DNA from: Leptodontidium sp. MPI-SDFR-AT-0119
Lineage: Eukaryota > Ascomycota > Leotiomycetes > Helotiales > Leptodontidiaceae
NCBI GenBank assembly: GCA_020726505.1
Contig: JAHLEZ010000001.1
Span: 6,758,001-6,822,000, forward strand
Reading direction: 5' to 3'
DNA: 64,000 nucleotides
A program made the translations under genes and the position numbers. This document shows, one piece after another, positions 1 to 10,627 of this stretch. Each line of letters begins with the position of its first letter. Within the stretch, counting starts at the first letter, position 1. The notes under the pieces are model-generated. The model was not told the origin of the DNA. It ran no database searches and saw nothing but the letters and a program-made list of their open reading frames with translations.

Positions 1-810
1 CCGACTCGAGGGATCAGTACAATCGGACATCACTATCCTGGGCTGCTGAGAACGGGCACGAGGCCATCGTTAAGTTGCTACTTAAGACTGGCAAGGTCGA
101 GGCCGACTCGAAAGATAGGGACGATCAGACACCACTATCCTGGGCTGCTTGGAGCGGGCACGAGGCTATCGTTAAGCTATTACTTAAGACTGGCAAGGTC
201 GAGGTCGACTTGAAGAATGGGGGTGGTCAAACACCACTATCTAGGGCTGCTGAGAACGGGCACGAGGCAACCGTTAAGCTGTTGCTCGAGACTGGCAAGG
301 TCGAGGCCGACTCGAAGAATAAGGCCGATCGGACACCGCTATCTTGGGCTGCTCGGAACGGGCACGAGGCTACCGTCAAGCTGCTGCTCGAGACTGGCAA
401 GGTTAAGGCCGACTCGAAGAATAAATACGACCGGACACCGCTATCCTGGGCTGCTCAGAACGGACACGAGGCTATCGTCAAGCTGCTGCTTGAGACTGGC
501 AAGGCCGAGGCCGACTCGAAGAATAAGAACGATCAGACACCGCTATCTTGGGCTGCTCAGAACGGGCACGAGGCTATCGTCAAGCTACTGCTCGAGACTG
601 GCAAGGTCAAGCCCGACTCGAAGGATCAGTACGGTCAAACACCGCTATTTAAGGCTGCTAAGAACGGGCATAAGGCTGTCGTTAAGCTACTACTCGAGAC
701 TGGCAAGGTCGAGGCCGACTCGAAAGATGAGGCCGGTCGGACACCGCTATCCCGGGCTACTCAGAGGGGGCACAAGGCTGTCGTCAAGTTATTGCTCGAG
801 ACTGGCAAGG
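1..810 (+). repeat. Tandem 102-bp ankyrin-coding repeats
   Basis: Eight head-to-tail units of about 102 bases, each encoding one ankyrin repeat. They are highly similar at DNA level, including the shared word CTCGAGACTGGCAAGGT in most units. The array continues to the left edge, so the total copy number is unknown. Confidence 0.85.
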
Positions 811-872
811 TCGAGGCCACAGAGATGTCGAAACAAGTCAAAGCCCTCGTGGTTGATTCTGGCCAAGGCTGA
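1..872 (+). CDS. Ankyrin-repeat protein, C-terminal part (5' end outside window)
   Basis: The frame is open from the first bases of the window to a TGA at 870-872, so only the C-terminus is present. The translation is eight consecutive ankyrin repeats of 34 residues (102 bases), each built on TPLSWAA-NGHEA-VKLLLETGK. The last unit runs into a short tail ending DSGQG. Ankyrin repeats are protein-binding solenoids. In fungi, arrays this uniform are typically the sensor end of NACHT-type NLR proteins, whose N-terminal effector and NTPase domains would lie upstream of the window. The NLR assignment is inference, because no NACHT sequence is visible. The units differ mainly at a few positions (after WAA, and in the loop after DSK), as in recently amplified repeats. 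There is no ATG at the start of the visible frame, consistent with truncation by the window edge. Confidence 0.85.
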   Translation, partial: DSRDQYNRTSLSWAAENGHEAIVKLLLKTGKVEADSKDRDDQTPLSWAAWSGHEAIVKLLLKTGKVEVDLKNGGGQTPLSRAAENGHEATVKLLLETGKVEADSKNKADRTPLSWAARNGHEATVKLLLETGKVKADSKNKYDRTPLSWAAQNGHEAIVKLLLETGKAEADSKNKNDQTPLSWAAQNGHEAIVKLLLETGKVKPDSKDQYGQTPLFKAAKNGHKAVVKLLLETGKVEADSKDEAGRTPLSRATQRGHKAVVKLLLETGKVEATEMSKQVKALVVDSGQG

Positions 873-2822
873 CAGTTAGAGGCGGGGTTCTCCTGGCGAG
901 GCTAGCTAAATTCGATACCTAAGTATACTATTCAATTTAAATATCAAAACTAAGGCTTAGTTAAACCCGAGCTCGGCTTTTCCTTAATGTCACTGTTCTG
1001 AAATTATTTAACGACTTTGAAAGAGCTCTCATTTATGGAGCGAAGGCTAAGGTACCTACCTACCTCAAGAGTTATCGCTTCACCGGAGACGAATTTGGCT
1101 AGCCTCGTGGGTCTCCAGCTGGATGTGGAGGGGCAGGTGATCCACCCTTTGAGAAAAGGAGCACAAGACCAAAGCCATGTCTCCTGGTATCAACATCGTC
1201 TTGTTGAAGTGATCTTGTGAGATGTCACTGGGTTTGCAACCCTCAAAATGGGGCCTCAGAGATATCAATTTGTTAAAGCCTCGTCTACGGTTAGACCCAG
1301 GTCTTTATCTTCGTTTCAAGTTTAAACGACATGGAAAAGTCGTTATGTTACTGGATGTCTACCTGGAGATCCAAATCGAAGACTCATTTGCTAATTTGCT
1401 ACAACCATTACCTATGTAAGGAGGAGCTATCTATTTGGGGTCCATAACAAGCTCTTCTTTGAAAGATCAGGTCCTTCGCCGTCACGTCTTGCAGAGCATC
1501 GTTATGCATTTGGGGGTGATCTTTGAACCCCCAATTTCGAATCGAGATGGAATGTTTGAGGGCTTGAGACTTCCGAACTGTCTTCATATCACAGACCATG
1601 GCATCCTCCAAGGCTGAAATTGGAGGCTGGAATGTGCCGTGATTCAAAATCAACCGAAGGAAGCCAAACAGCCAGGATCTCTCGGAGTTCGGATCGATCT
1701 AGCTAGCATCGAAACCAGTGTGCTATCTACCAAGTAGGAGAGACTCTTTATTCTTGGGTCTGAATCCTGAATCTGTGCTTGGTGCACCAGTGATCAACGA
1801 GAACTGTGGTTGGTCAACTGGACTGATCCTGGCTGGGGGACGGATTGGAAATATCCTAGGACGCTCAGATTCGTGTTGTTCTGGCGAAGGTCTGGATCTT
1901 TCAACTCGAATCTTTCACACAATAATGCCACAATACGCCTCTTTGTCAAACGTGTCATTTTTGCTGGTCAAATCCAAAAACAACAGGATGCTTTGGACCT
2001 TTGGAAGCTTAGCCCCTGAATTTGGCGAGCCCAACTGTTCTTCTAATCACAACAACACGCCCTAATCCCTCTGCATCTCCATCTCTCCAAGACCCAGCAC
2101 CCAAAGACTAACCGCTTAAAACAGATCCAACTCTAGCGATCCAAACCGCTTCTCAAATCTTCATCCTCGGCAAAACAATTCTTCCTGACCGCTTACCAGG
2201 ATGCATTTATCCCTAATTTACCCCGCCTGCCAAGGCAAACTCTCCTCCTCATCCCCTTCTGCCACAATGGAAGTGGGGGCCGCAAGAACTTTTCTCCTCT
2301 TTCTTCCCAAAAACACCAACGCCACGTTGTTGATGTTCCTGGAGGCGAAACGGCGCGGGGAGGGGAACATCGGACGCCGGTTATTCAGCCTTGCCATGTA
2401 TCTAGCCTGGCATCTTAGCGGAGTGGCTCGAAAGTAAATATACCCCTCCTGCTAAACCTGAATTGGACATACGAAGCCACAATATGGACCTTTGGGAGTC
2501 CGGGGATATGTTCGTCTTTGGGTTTGCGTAATGGTAATTTGACAGCTGTGATTACTTTACCCGGAAGATCTGGCCTGAGGTGGGTTTAGAGTGATTTGTT
2601 ATCTTTAAAGTACGGACGAATGATGAATTCGAGATGAATTGACTTGCTGATGAGGTGACATGGTATAGATTCCGCTCCAAGCTGTTGGTACTAAGCGGGG
2701 TGAAAGATGCAGGTCCAAATTAAACATTTGATATACCCATGTTCCAGTCGGCCTGGCGGATGAACAAATCTCTCTGTGAGTTCTTTATCCGGTCTACTTG
2801 GCGTTGTACCTAGTAGCTCAGT
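873..2822. other. Gene-free stretch
   Basis: Only short open frames with no recognisable domain on either strand. Nothing here could be tied to a gene family. The last few hundred bases are presumably the promoter region of the xylanase gene. A GCGGGG hexamer at 2695-2700 fits the CreA carbon-repressor consensus, but six bases are weak evidence. Confidence 0.5.
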
Positions 2823-2835
2823 TATAAGTATAAGG
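2823..2835 (+). promoter_or_regulatory. TATA-like element upstream of xylanase
   Basis: TATAAGTATAAGG lies about 100 bases before the xylanase ATG at 2926, a normal spacing for a fungal TATA element with a short 5' leader. Inferred from position and sequence only. Confidence 0.4.
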
Positions 2836-2925
2836 GCTTTGCTATGAATCCCTAATTTCACTCTGCGTTGTCTTTCACACTCTCAATTCTTCTGCTTTTT
2901 AAGTTTCTGAAACTTGATATTCGAG

Positions 2926-4204
2926 ATGCGTTTCCAACCTCTGTTGGCTGCTATGGCAGTCATGCCTCTTGCCTTAGCCCAATTGCACGAACTCGCTGTC
3001 AAAGCTGGGAAGAAGTATTTCGGAACCGCTACCGATGTAGGAGAATTGAATAATACTGAATATGTGAAAATTTTAAGGGACAAGAGGGAGTGGGGTCAAT
3101 TGGTTGGCAGCAATGGACAGAAGGTCTGTTCCCAACCCGAATCTTGGATTCATGGATGAGTCCACTGACAATGCCGATAGTGGTTTGCAACCGAGCCCGA
3201 AGAGAATAAATTCAACTTCACAATGGGCGAGGTAGTCACTAACCTAGCTAAGAAAGACAAAAGATATCTTCGCTGCCACACTCTCGTCTGGCACAGCCAG
3301 CTCGCACCTTGGGGTAAACCCCCTTCTCCTCTTCAAAACCACCCAACTAACCAAACTCAGTTGAATCCAAAACTTGGACCAAAGCTACTCTGACCTCCGC
3401 GATGGTAAACCACATTACCAAAGTCGCCAACCACTGGAAAGGCCAATGCTACGCCTGGGACGTTTTAAACGAAGCCCTCAACGACGACGGAACCTACCGC
3501 AACACCACCTTCCTCCACCACATTGGCCCTGAATACATCAAAATCGCCTTCCGCGCGGCAGCCAAGGCAGACCCATATGCCAAACTCTACTACAATGACT
3601 ACAACCTCGAGAAAGTCTCCAACAAGACCAACTCGGCCCGCAAGAACATCGTCAAGTTTCTCCAGGACGACGGGATCCGCATCGATGGCGTGGGCTTGCA
3701 GGCCCATTTCAAGTCGGGCAGCGCACCGAATCTGAAGGAGCAGATTGAGAATATGAAAAAGTTCGCTGCTATGGGCGTTGAAGTCGCGGTGACCGAGTTG
3801 GATGTTAGGATTGTTCTCCCGACCAACGCAACGAATCTTGCCCAGCAGGCGGTCGATTATGCAAACACCGTTGATGCGTGCCTGCAAGTTGATGCTTGTG
3901 TTGGTGTTACGGTTTGGGACTTTTATGACCCGGTATACAGTTCCCCCCCTCTTTCCTCCTCCCTCTTTCCCGAGGGTGAGAAGATAGAAGGCTAATGTTT
4001 TATGTGTAGTTCTCTTGGGTCCCAGATGTTTTTGCAGGCGAGGGAGCTGCTACCCTTTGGTTCCCTGACTTCACTAAGCATCCTGCTTATGAAGCTATTG
4101 TGAAGGTTCTCAAGAAAGCAATCAAGGCCAATGAAGATGATGAGGATGACGATGATGATCACCATCATGGAGGAAAGGGGAAATGGCATCCTTGGAGATC
4201 TTGA
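2926..4204 (+). CDS. Secreted GH10 endo-1,4-beta-xylanase
   Basis: A glycoside hydrolase family 10 enzyme, expected to cut the beta-1,4-xylan backbone of plant hemicellulose outside the cell. Exons are 2926-3123, 3181-3313, 3361-3932 and 4010-4204 (introns of 57, 47 and 77 bases), giving 365 residues, normal for a single-domain GH10. The ATG at 2926 is chosen because it opens a signal peptide (residues 1-19, ending LALAQ). An upstream TTG in the same frame lacks that logic. Family motifs in order are HTLVWHSQ at the end of exon 2, WDVLNEAL with the acid/base Glu148, and VTELDV with the nucleophile Glu256. No cellulose-binding module is present. The C-terminus is unusual: after the barrel comes a run of Glu and Asp, three His, then a basic tail ending WHPWRS. 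Convergent with PEX7. Intact; family assignment is secure. Confidence 0.95.
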
Positions 4205-4699
4205 GCTCCTTTAAATCTGCATAAAAGGAGCACGCAAAAGCAAGGCGAAGGAGTTTGATCAATGAGATCATACTTTCTATGCAATGCATTGATTGCAATC
4301 ACAAGTCTGCAGAAACCACCGAAGCAGCTCCATGAATTGTGATCAATCAAAGCATTCATCCATTCGTCCATTGTTTATTGGAAGAACGATCCCATATACA
4401 GGCCCATCCATGTACGTATATCAAGCCCTTATAAGAACAACCGCCCATGCGAAAGAAAACCTTTGTATGTAGATGCCCTGTTGTACAAGCCACCATCCCA
4501 ACGCCTGGTATCATTGTCGTTTGTATCCATGCAACCAGAAAAGGAAACCCTGGAAGACAAAGCCATTATGAAATGTCGTAAAGTCGTGAACCCAGACTCT
4601 CAATCGTGTTGGAAATGACTGTCCCTAAAAAGAAGATAAGTAGAACTTCCATCTTTAATGTGTCGCAGATCGCTGTCCGATGAGAAATGCTGCGGGAGC
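4205..4699. other. Convergent 3' flank between xylanase and PEX7
   Basis: About 495 bases hold the two 3' untranslated regions. No gene or repeat was recognised. Confidence 0.5.
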
Positions 4700-5875
4700 T
4701 TAGAATTTGCCAAGGAAACCACGAGCATCCCAGACACAGACTCTCTCATCCCAAGCGGTGGTCGCAACCCATCCCTCAGCACCAAACAAGCACCAGTCGA
4801 CTCCAGTGACAAACTCGGTGTGGGCATCGAATTGACCAAGTTGACGGGGGTTACCCTGACTACCTAGCTCATTGACACCCATGGCCGTACCATCAGTCCA
4901 GAGTCTGGCGGTCATGTCGTAGGAACCAGACAGAAGGACATCGGAGAAGTGAGGAGACCAAGACAACTTTCGAACGGCATAGCGATGTCCTTCAAGAGTG
5001 GCCATAGCGCCTGCAGCAGGGTTGCGGAGATCAAAGGTACGGATCATCTGATCAACACCAGCAGTGGCAACGACTGAACCTCGATATTTGTTCCAGTCGT
5101 GGGTGAGGCACTCAGATGGAGGAGATCTAGGAGCGTTGGGGCCGCCTGTACGAAGAGTGGGAGCAGGACCATGGATTGGAATGAGGGAGACCAAGTGGTT
5201 CGAGGCGGAAGCTGGAGTGCGAATGTCGAAGACGCGAAGGTGTGAGTCAGACGAGACGGAGGTGATAACGGAGGGGGAGAATGGTGAGAAGGCACAACTG
5301 TAAGTGCAGCTGTGGGTTGGAAGAGTGAGGATCGACTGTGCACGAGATGGGGACCACTGGAAAGAAAGTTAGACATCTTCTTTATCAGATCGTGGGGTAG
5401 TGGGGTAAATCTTGCCAGCTTGATTGTACCATCCCAGGAGCTGGAGACAAAGTTATCCTTTGAAACCAGGTTCCAGCTGACGGAGTAGACCTCACGCTTG
5501 TGCTCGTTGTAGTTCACCAGTGGAAGACTGCCGGGTGCATTGCCATCATACATGCGAACAACGCCATCACCACATGCTACGACGAAGTGATTCTCGTGGG
5601 CCTCAGACCAAGTAATACCGTAGCAAGCATCGTTGGTGTCGAACCTGTGGCAGACTGTTAGCTCCCGCGCATTCAGGGGTAATGAAGGATAAATCAACTC
5701 ACTGACTGATGCAAGAAATGTTACCATTGGGAGATATACCGAGAACGTAGGCACGACCATTACCGACGAGACCGTAGTTGCTGGCACCAGCGACGGCGAT
5801 CTTGTCACTGTGGAAGGGGGAGTACTTCAGGTCATAGCCATTGTATCCTTGAGTACGGAATCCCAGCGTAGTCAT
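4700..5875 (-). CDS. PEX7: Peroxisomal targeting signal 2 receptor PEX7 (WD40)
   Basis: A WD40 propeller that binds PTS2 signals of newly made enzymes in the cytosol and delivers them to the peroxisome docking complex. Exons on the minus strand are 5875-5703, 5644-5416 and 5356-4700, giving 352 residues, the usual length for PEX7. The N-terminus MTTLGFRTQGYNGY, followed by YSPFHSDKIAVAGASNYG, is characteristic of the family, as are the later words YGITWSE, VYSVSWN, SSSWDGTIKLW, VRKLSWSP and the end VWDARG. Intron 1 (5702-5645) is GT-AG. Intron 2 (5415-5357) begins GCAAG and ends CCAG, so it is a GC-AG intron. Splicing there joins IKL to WSPSR exactly as the family requires, while reading through breaks the WD repeat. 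Intact. The divergent upstream region (5876-6369) is its presumed promoter. Confidence 0.95.
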
Positions 5876-6369
5876 GATTGCTGTCGTCTTGCTGAGATCG
5901 GGAGAGTTTGTTGGTGTTGATGTTGATTCGAGGGCTGGGCGAGAAGTGAATTCGAAATATCTTAGCCTCGGCTGACAATCGGTGGCAGAAACCTGGAAAG
6001 GTTGGTGGATGCCGCTAGTTTGAGGCGGTGACTAATCGATTGGTTGGGGTTGACTCAATATTGGATGCTTGAGGTTGGCCTGATCTTTCGTTGCGGATTA
6101 TTGGCCTTAGAATTGGTACCAAAAAGGGATTGTAGTGCTAAAAATTAATATGTTGAATGGATGAGGAGTCCGGGCTGTAGAAAGAGCATTTGAGTTTATC
6201 TAGGATACGCCAAAAAGTCCATTGCGCAAGAGAGCTCAATCACGTGGAGAAGGAATAGCCAACCTTGAATGTTCGCAGACTCAGACTCGGATGCAAATAG
6301 GGGTCGCTGTAGCCGAGATCTTTAGCCCGGTTGTGAGATGGGAAATTTCCATAGGAGTATTAGAATTAA
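5876..6369. other. Upstream region of PEX7
   Basis: About 500 bases with no open frame that can be assigned. Presumed to contain the PEX7 promoter. Confidence 0.45.
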
Positions 6370-7147
6370 TTAGTGACTTCTGGGCGCCTGGCTGATAGTT
6401 AATTGGGACTGGCACACGGATTGAAGCATCTGGATCGCAGTGATCAAAGTGCACTTTACCCCTGTTCCTCTGTAGTTCCGAAGCTCGTTCCTGCCTACGA
6501 GCACTTTCAGAGAGTTCAAAACGCTCAAAAGGACTCCTATCTCATCCATGTTATATGTATTCCCTGCGAGGATATGCGAGCTGGCCAACCAACTCCTTCC
6601 CAATCAATGCAAACCAGTTCACTACCTTATCGTAGATGTGGACATCATGCCTCTCCCAATCAAGTGCCTTGAATCGCATGGCTTTTAGTTCGGGGTGGCG
6701 TTTGTAAAAGGCTTGTGGCCAATTCTTTCCTGGTTGTTGGGAATCGTGGGGATCGCTGCTCGGAGCCTGGAAAATCGACGCCCGTTGACGCACAATAACG
6801 AGCGCGAGCGTTCTCACAAATTTGATAGGTAAGGGATATCCATTCTTGGCCATTCGAAGGATATAACCAACCAGCGCTTTCTCTTCCTGTACAGTGAGGT
6901 ATTGCTGTTTGACACCTCTTTGTCTGATTGTTCCGCGACCATGGTCGCGGTGCCAAAGGGTAGACTCGGGCACTCCACTGAGTTCCGAAAGGGTCGCGTA
7001 TGTGTTTGACTTACCTTTAGAGTGTCTGAATCTGTCAAGCACAACTGTAGCTGCATCGTGGCCGGCCATTTCTTTGTGCATGAAAGGAAGCATTCTCGAA
7101 GAACACGCATCTTCGTCGGAGGTCTGAGCTCGATCTGCTTCCACCAA
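6370..7147 (-). pseudogene. Truncated Fot1/pogo-type transposase
   Basis: The N-terminal half of a Tc1/mariner-superfamily transposase of the pogo/Fot1 type. From 7147 downward it shows a helix-turn-helix region (SNTYATLSELSGVPESTLW), then the CENP-B-like Tc5 HTH segment (GKNWPQAFYKRHPELK), and the start of the DDE catalytic domain (YNMDEIGVLLS, where D is the first catalytic Asp). The last part is in a different frame from the first, so there is a frameshift near 6555-6600, between WFALIGKEL and ILAGNTYNMDE. Homology stops near 6430 and the remaining catalytic domain is absent. I could not find terminal inverted repeats, so this is a dead fragment. Confidence 0.75.
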
Positions 7148-7179
7148 GTTCTCCTAGTGAGCTTAAAATAGACGTTCAC

Positions 7180-7494
7180 GTGACGAGATCAAATATGGCC
7201 CTCTCGTCACCTGGACCTGGTGATCTGGTTTGTCTGGTCGATGATACTATTGTGAGTGGGGCGCGGGACTTGGAAACCAATGGTTTGGAGTCTCCGATAG
7301 TGGCTGGAATGCAATACGTTCGTGGGAATCTGCAAGAGAGTTCGGACCATCTAACCTTACAATTATTTACCAAGACTATGCGGCTTGAGACTCACTTAAA
7401 GCCAGTGTAATAGAAAATTGTTGTTTACATTTCAATACTCTCACTGCTACTTTAAATTCAGGGGAGACACTGGGCTAAAGAGTAAAACATTTAA
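7180..7494. other. Spacer between two decayed genes
   Basis: About 315 bases between the transposase remnant and the SET-like pseudogene. Short open frames only; nothing recognised. Confidence 0.4.
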
Positions 7495-8355
7495 TTACGC
7501 CGGACGGATCAGCTGGTCAAATGGCATGATATCTCTCGTTGCCAGGACTAAAATCCTCCAATACTGGCAAAAGCGTTTTTCGTCTTTGACTTCATTGACT
7601 CCTTCCCATATCAAACAGACGTTCGTTTGTTCACCAGCTTTGGCAGCCTTAATCCAATGAAACTTCCCTTTTACCTCCGACCGGTTAAGCCAAAGACCAG
7701 GGACAGGCACGTGGACCGCTCCTGCGGGCATCGCACCTGTGTACCGCAACCTCCCAGGAAAGACACCAAGAAAGTCTCCAGGAGAGATAGAGGCTAATGG
7801 GGAGAGAGCAAGGAGTTTCGCGACAGTCCTCTTGGCAGAAATGCCATGGTATGGTACCATCGAAACATAGATCGATTTATTGCCGTCCGTAGCACCCTTA
7901 GGACCATATCGGAGGACATGCGCATTTGACTTTCCGGAGACAGCCTGAATACTTTGCTCAGCAAGGTACCTGTCTCTCTCCGCCAAGTCACCCCAGTCAC
8001 TGTCACTGTCACTGAGGTCGTCTCTCCAGCATAAACCTGGTGGGATACGGAGCTTGTGGAGAATGTCCTGATCCTCGAGATCGCACCGACCAGAAAAATC
8101 GCCTTCTGCCTGAGCGATAGTTCTGAGACTCAGCTGGTGAAGACGTGGGTGAAGGTGCTGGTGCCAGGAGAGAACAGTAGTTAAGTCGTTTGGATGCCGC
8201 AGGAAATAGGTCTTGAATTCCCGAGTCCGGTAGAGGAGCAGCAGGGTCACTCCAGCTTCCCGTAAATCAGATAGGAGCTTCAGGTCGGAAATACCCGGGC
8301 CTTACCCCTGAACAGCTTGTTCTGACCAGGTATAGTGGAAGGGATCTCTCGGATA
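7495..8355 (-). pseudogene. SET-like domain protein, interrupted by a stop codon
   Basis: An uninterrupted frame of about 269 codons ends at 7495. In the same frame, upstream of a TAA at 8304-8302, a further stretch reads like protein (YPRDPFHYTWSEQAVQG) and then joins GISDLKLLSDLREAGV. The C-terminal third (SISPGDFLGVFPGRLRY, later TNVCLIWEGV and ILVLATRDIMPFDQL) resembles a degenerate SET fold seen in many fungal hypothetical proteins. That resemblance is from memory of the family and is only moderately sure. No ATG opens the long frame, and the TAA sits where a CAA Gln codon would fit, so I treat it as a pseudogene. It lies between a dead transposase and a decayed secreted protein. Confidence 0.55.
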
Positions 8356-8592
8356 AGTGGCTCTCGATTATTAGTCTTCTGCAGTTTTGATGGGCTTGAG
8401 TTTTTCAGTCCAAGGGTCTGCATGTAGATGGTGTGGGAGTGGAGTATTAGCTTAGTAGAAGCGGTGAAATGACATTAGTAGCTAGAGTTCAATTCAACAT
8501 CTTCCCCTCACCCCAGTATATGTGAAGCACATCGCAGTGATTGTTGCAATACAGTTCGCTCGGCGTGTCTCTCAACCTACATACTCCATGTT

Positions 8593-9699
8593 GTGCTTCT
8601 ATTAATAAGTAACCACAGACACCTACGCTACATTCTCTGTTCATCGTTACTCCTATGGCTCGCCTTTATAAACTTCTCTAGCTCCCTTGTCGCCAGTAAG
8701 AAGACTCCTCTGTCCTCAAAGGCACAGCTCGTCGTATTGTACATCCTTTCTGATAAAAATAATACAGACCCTAAAAGTGCCCAACTTCTTCAGCCAAACC
8801 CCAGAAATCTTTTCAAGCGGGACGATAATGGAGGATGCGGACCTGCCTCCAGTGGTTTCGAGACCCGAGATGTGCGCACGGAAACTCTCATTCTCATCCA
8901 GCGCAATGCATCCGCTTTTGACAGGCGAATGGAGCTTCCCGATCTCCAAGGAAGACGACCAATGCCAGACTTCTTCCACGAGGAAATGCCCAAGTGGACA
9001 CCATTTGTTATCCGAGAATCGGCTTTAAAGCCGAAAGACTTGAGTGCTTCCATCATCCAGGATCTCACCAATTTGGGGATTGTGAAGGATGGCAACGACG
9101 TGCCAGTAGCGCAGTTCAGTACAGGCACGGCGGAGTTGAAAGGCTGCACGACATTGTACATCAGTCACAAGGGGGTGTTTGCTGCACATTATTGGGAAAA
9201 CGTGTCTTTCGATCCTGACAATGTCTGGTTGGCATATAGTGTTGAGGAATAGACTCCCGAGGCCAAGGCTAAGTTGTTCAAGACTACGATGCTCGATCCA
9301 CTGAAGAATGGGAGCAAATATCACCCCAAGCTAAACGCGAAAATACTGGAGGACGAACACATTAAGGCGTATCTCATTGTTCCTAATCAAACGTGGAGAG
9401 AGGAGGGAGCAAGTGACACCGGATACGAAGACCAGTGGACCGAGATGAAGAATATGGTTGCCTCGATTATACCAACGCTAGTAGATGATGGTGGGTGGAA
9501 AAAGATCAGATACACACCAGTTAAGAACAAGCTTGACCTAGAAAGCAGGTACAAGGCTAATAGAAAGAATATTTTCAAGTATGATTCTTAGCATCCGGTG
9601 GCAGGGACTGGCAACACGTAGCACAAGGCGGCGCTGTGGGTTGAAGATGAGACAACACCATACTACGACGAGACTTGGTAGAACCGGAAGCACATTTAG
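8593..9699 (+). pseudogene. Decayed secreted fungal protein of unknown function
   Basis: One continuous reading frame carries sequence that looks like a single fungal secreted-protein family: a hydrophobic leader near the start, then TLYISHKGVFAAHYWENVSF, then AKLFKTTMLDPL, then IKAYLIVPNQTW, then KAALWVEDETTPYY. The frame is broken by TAG at 9250-9252, 9589-9591, 9619-9621, 9679-9681 and 9697-9699. Recognisable family sequence continues after the first three of these, so they are disabling mutations and not the natural end. All are TAG in a context where CAG (Gln) would restore sense. No in-frame ATG opens the frame (it begins at a GTG), so the start may also be lost. Function unknown. Confidence 0.65.
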
Positions 9700-10315
9700 T
9701 TTAATTAATCTGAAGAAACTCGGGTTTCTTGGCTGGTGGACGTTGCGATGTATGGTGGGGTGCAACTTGCAATGGGGGTCTAGACAGAAACTTATGAAAT
9801 GTCTTCTGTAGCTTTCAGCTAAATCTATAGAGAATGGAAACAGTATGAATGAAATTCTTTAATCTCTGTATCTGTTTGTGTTCCTTCTCAAACGCAAACT
9901 CCTTGATATATATGTACAAATCCCTGGCACTGAAGTTCGCTTAATCCTGAAAAGTCAAAACTAGAACTCGTCGCTCAGAAAGCCTCCGGAGAATTGAAGT
10001 TAAGAGGCCGACATACTTGGTTCTCTAGGTTCTTCGCAAACAATGAACAGCAGCCCAGACCATGATACCTGCACATATCATAAGAGAAGACTGGGTAAAC
10101 TTTTTATTTTCGCGCCCAGTTTATACTCTCAATTTATAGCGTACAAGTGCCACTCTATTATGTCACAGAGATACAGCCTTCTAATAGGCTCGTGCTGTCT
10201 CATGCATGCCCAGATGAGTCACTTTGAATGCGGATTGCAGCATGAAAAGACACCGAATATGGCAACGCGAGCTGCAGACACCCAATCGTTAGGGCAAAGG
10301 CACAGTCGGAGGAAT
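9700..10315. other. Gene-free stretch
   Basis: AT-rich spacer up to the first LTR A copy; only short unassignable frames. Confidence 0.45.
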
Positions 10316-10320
10316 TTCTC

Positions 10321-10622
10321 TGTTACGACCTACGATGCGCCTCGTATTCTAACCGACACAGGCTCGTAGCATCGCTGGCTATGCGACGGCGCTAAGCCTA
10401 ATAGGGAGGACTAGGAGGCGAGCCTGCGACATGTTGACGTGAATGGCACTCGACTACGCTAGGCCCCATTAGGAGGGTCCTTCATGTATTTATACTCGAG
10501 CTCCCCCTTACGGAGAGCTCTCCTTTCCTCCTTGTCTTTTCTTCTCGATTCTGAGCGTAGCATTAGGCCTAAATACAAAGCTAGAGTCTACTCGCCGTAT
10601 CAACCTCTTGCCAGCCGTAACA
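10321..10622 (+). mobile_element. Solo LTR, family A (copy 1)
   Basis: A 302-bp sequence begins TGTTACG and ends CGTAACA, the TG...CA inverted termini of an LTR. It is flanked by a perfect 5-bp target duplication, TTCTC at 10316-10320 and 10623-10627, so it is a complete solo LTR left by recombination. Further copies in the window are at 11365-11664, 23259-23560 and a split copy at 30577-30825 plus 40588-40645. Confidence 0.9.
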
Positions 10623-10627
10623 TTCTC

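Noticed and set aside
1017..2437. Several 60-115-codon frames left of the xylanase
   Set aside because: Overlap on both strands, no conserved motif, no consistent splice chain.
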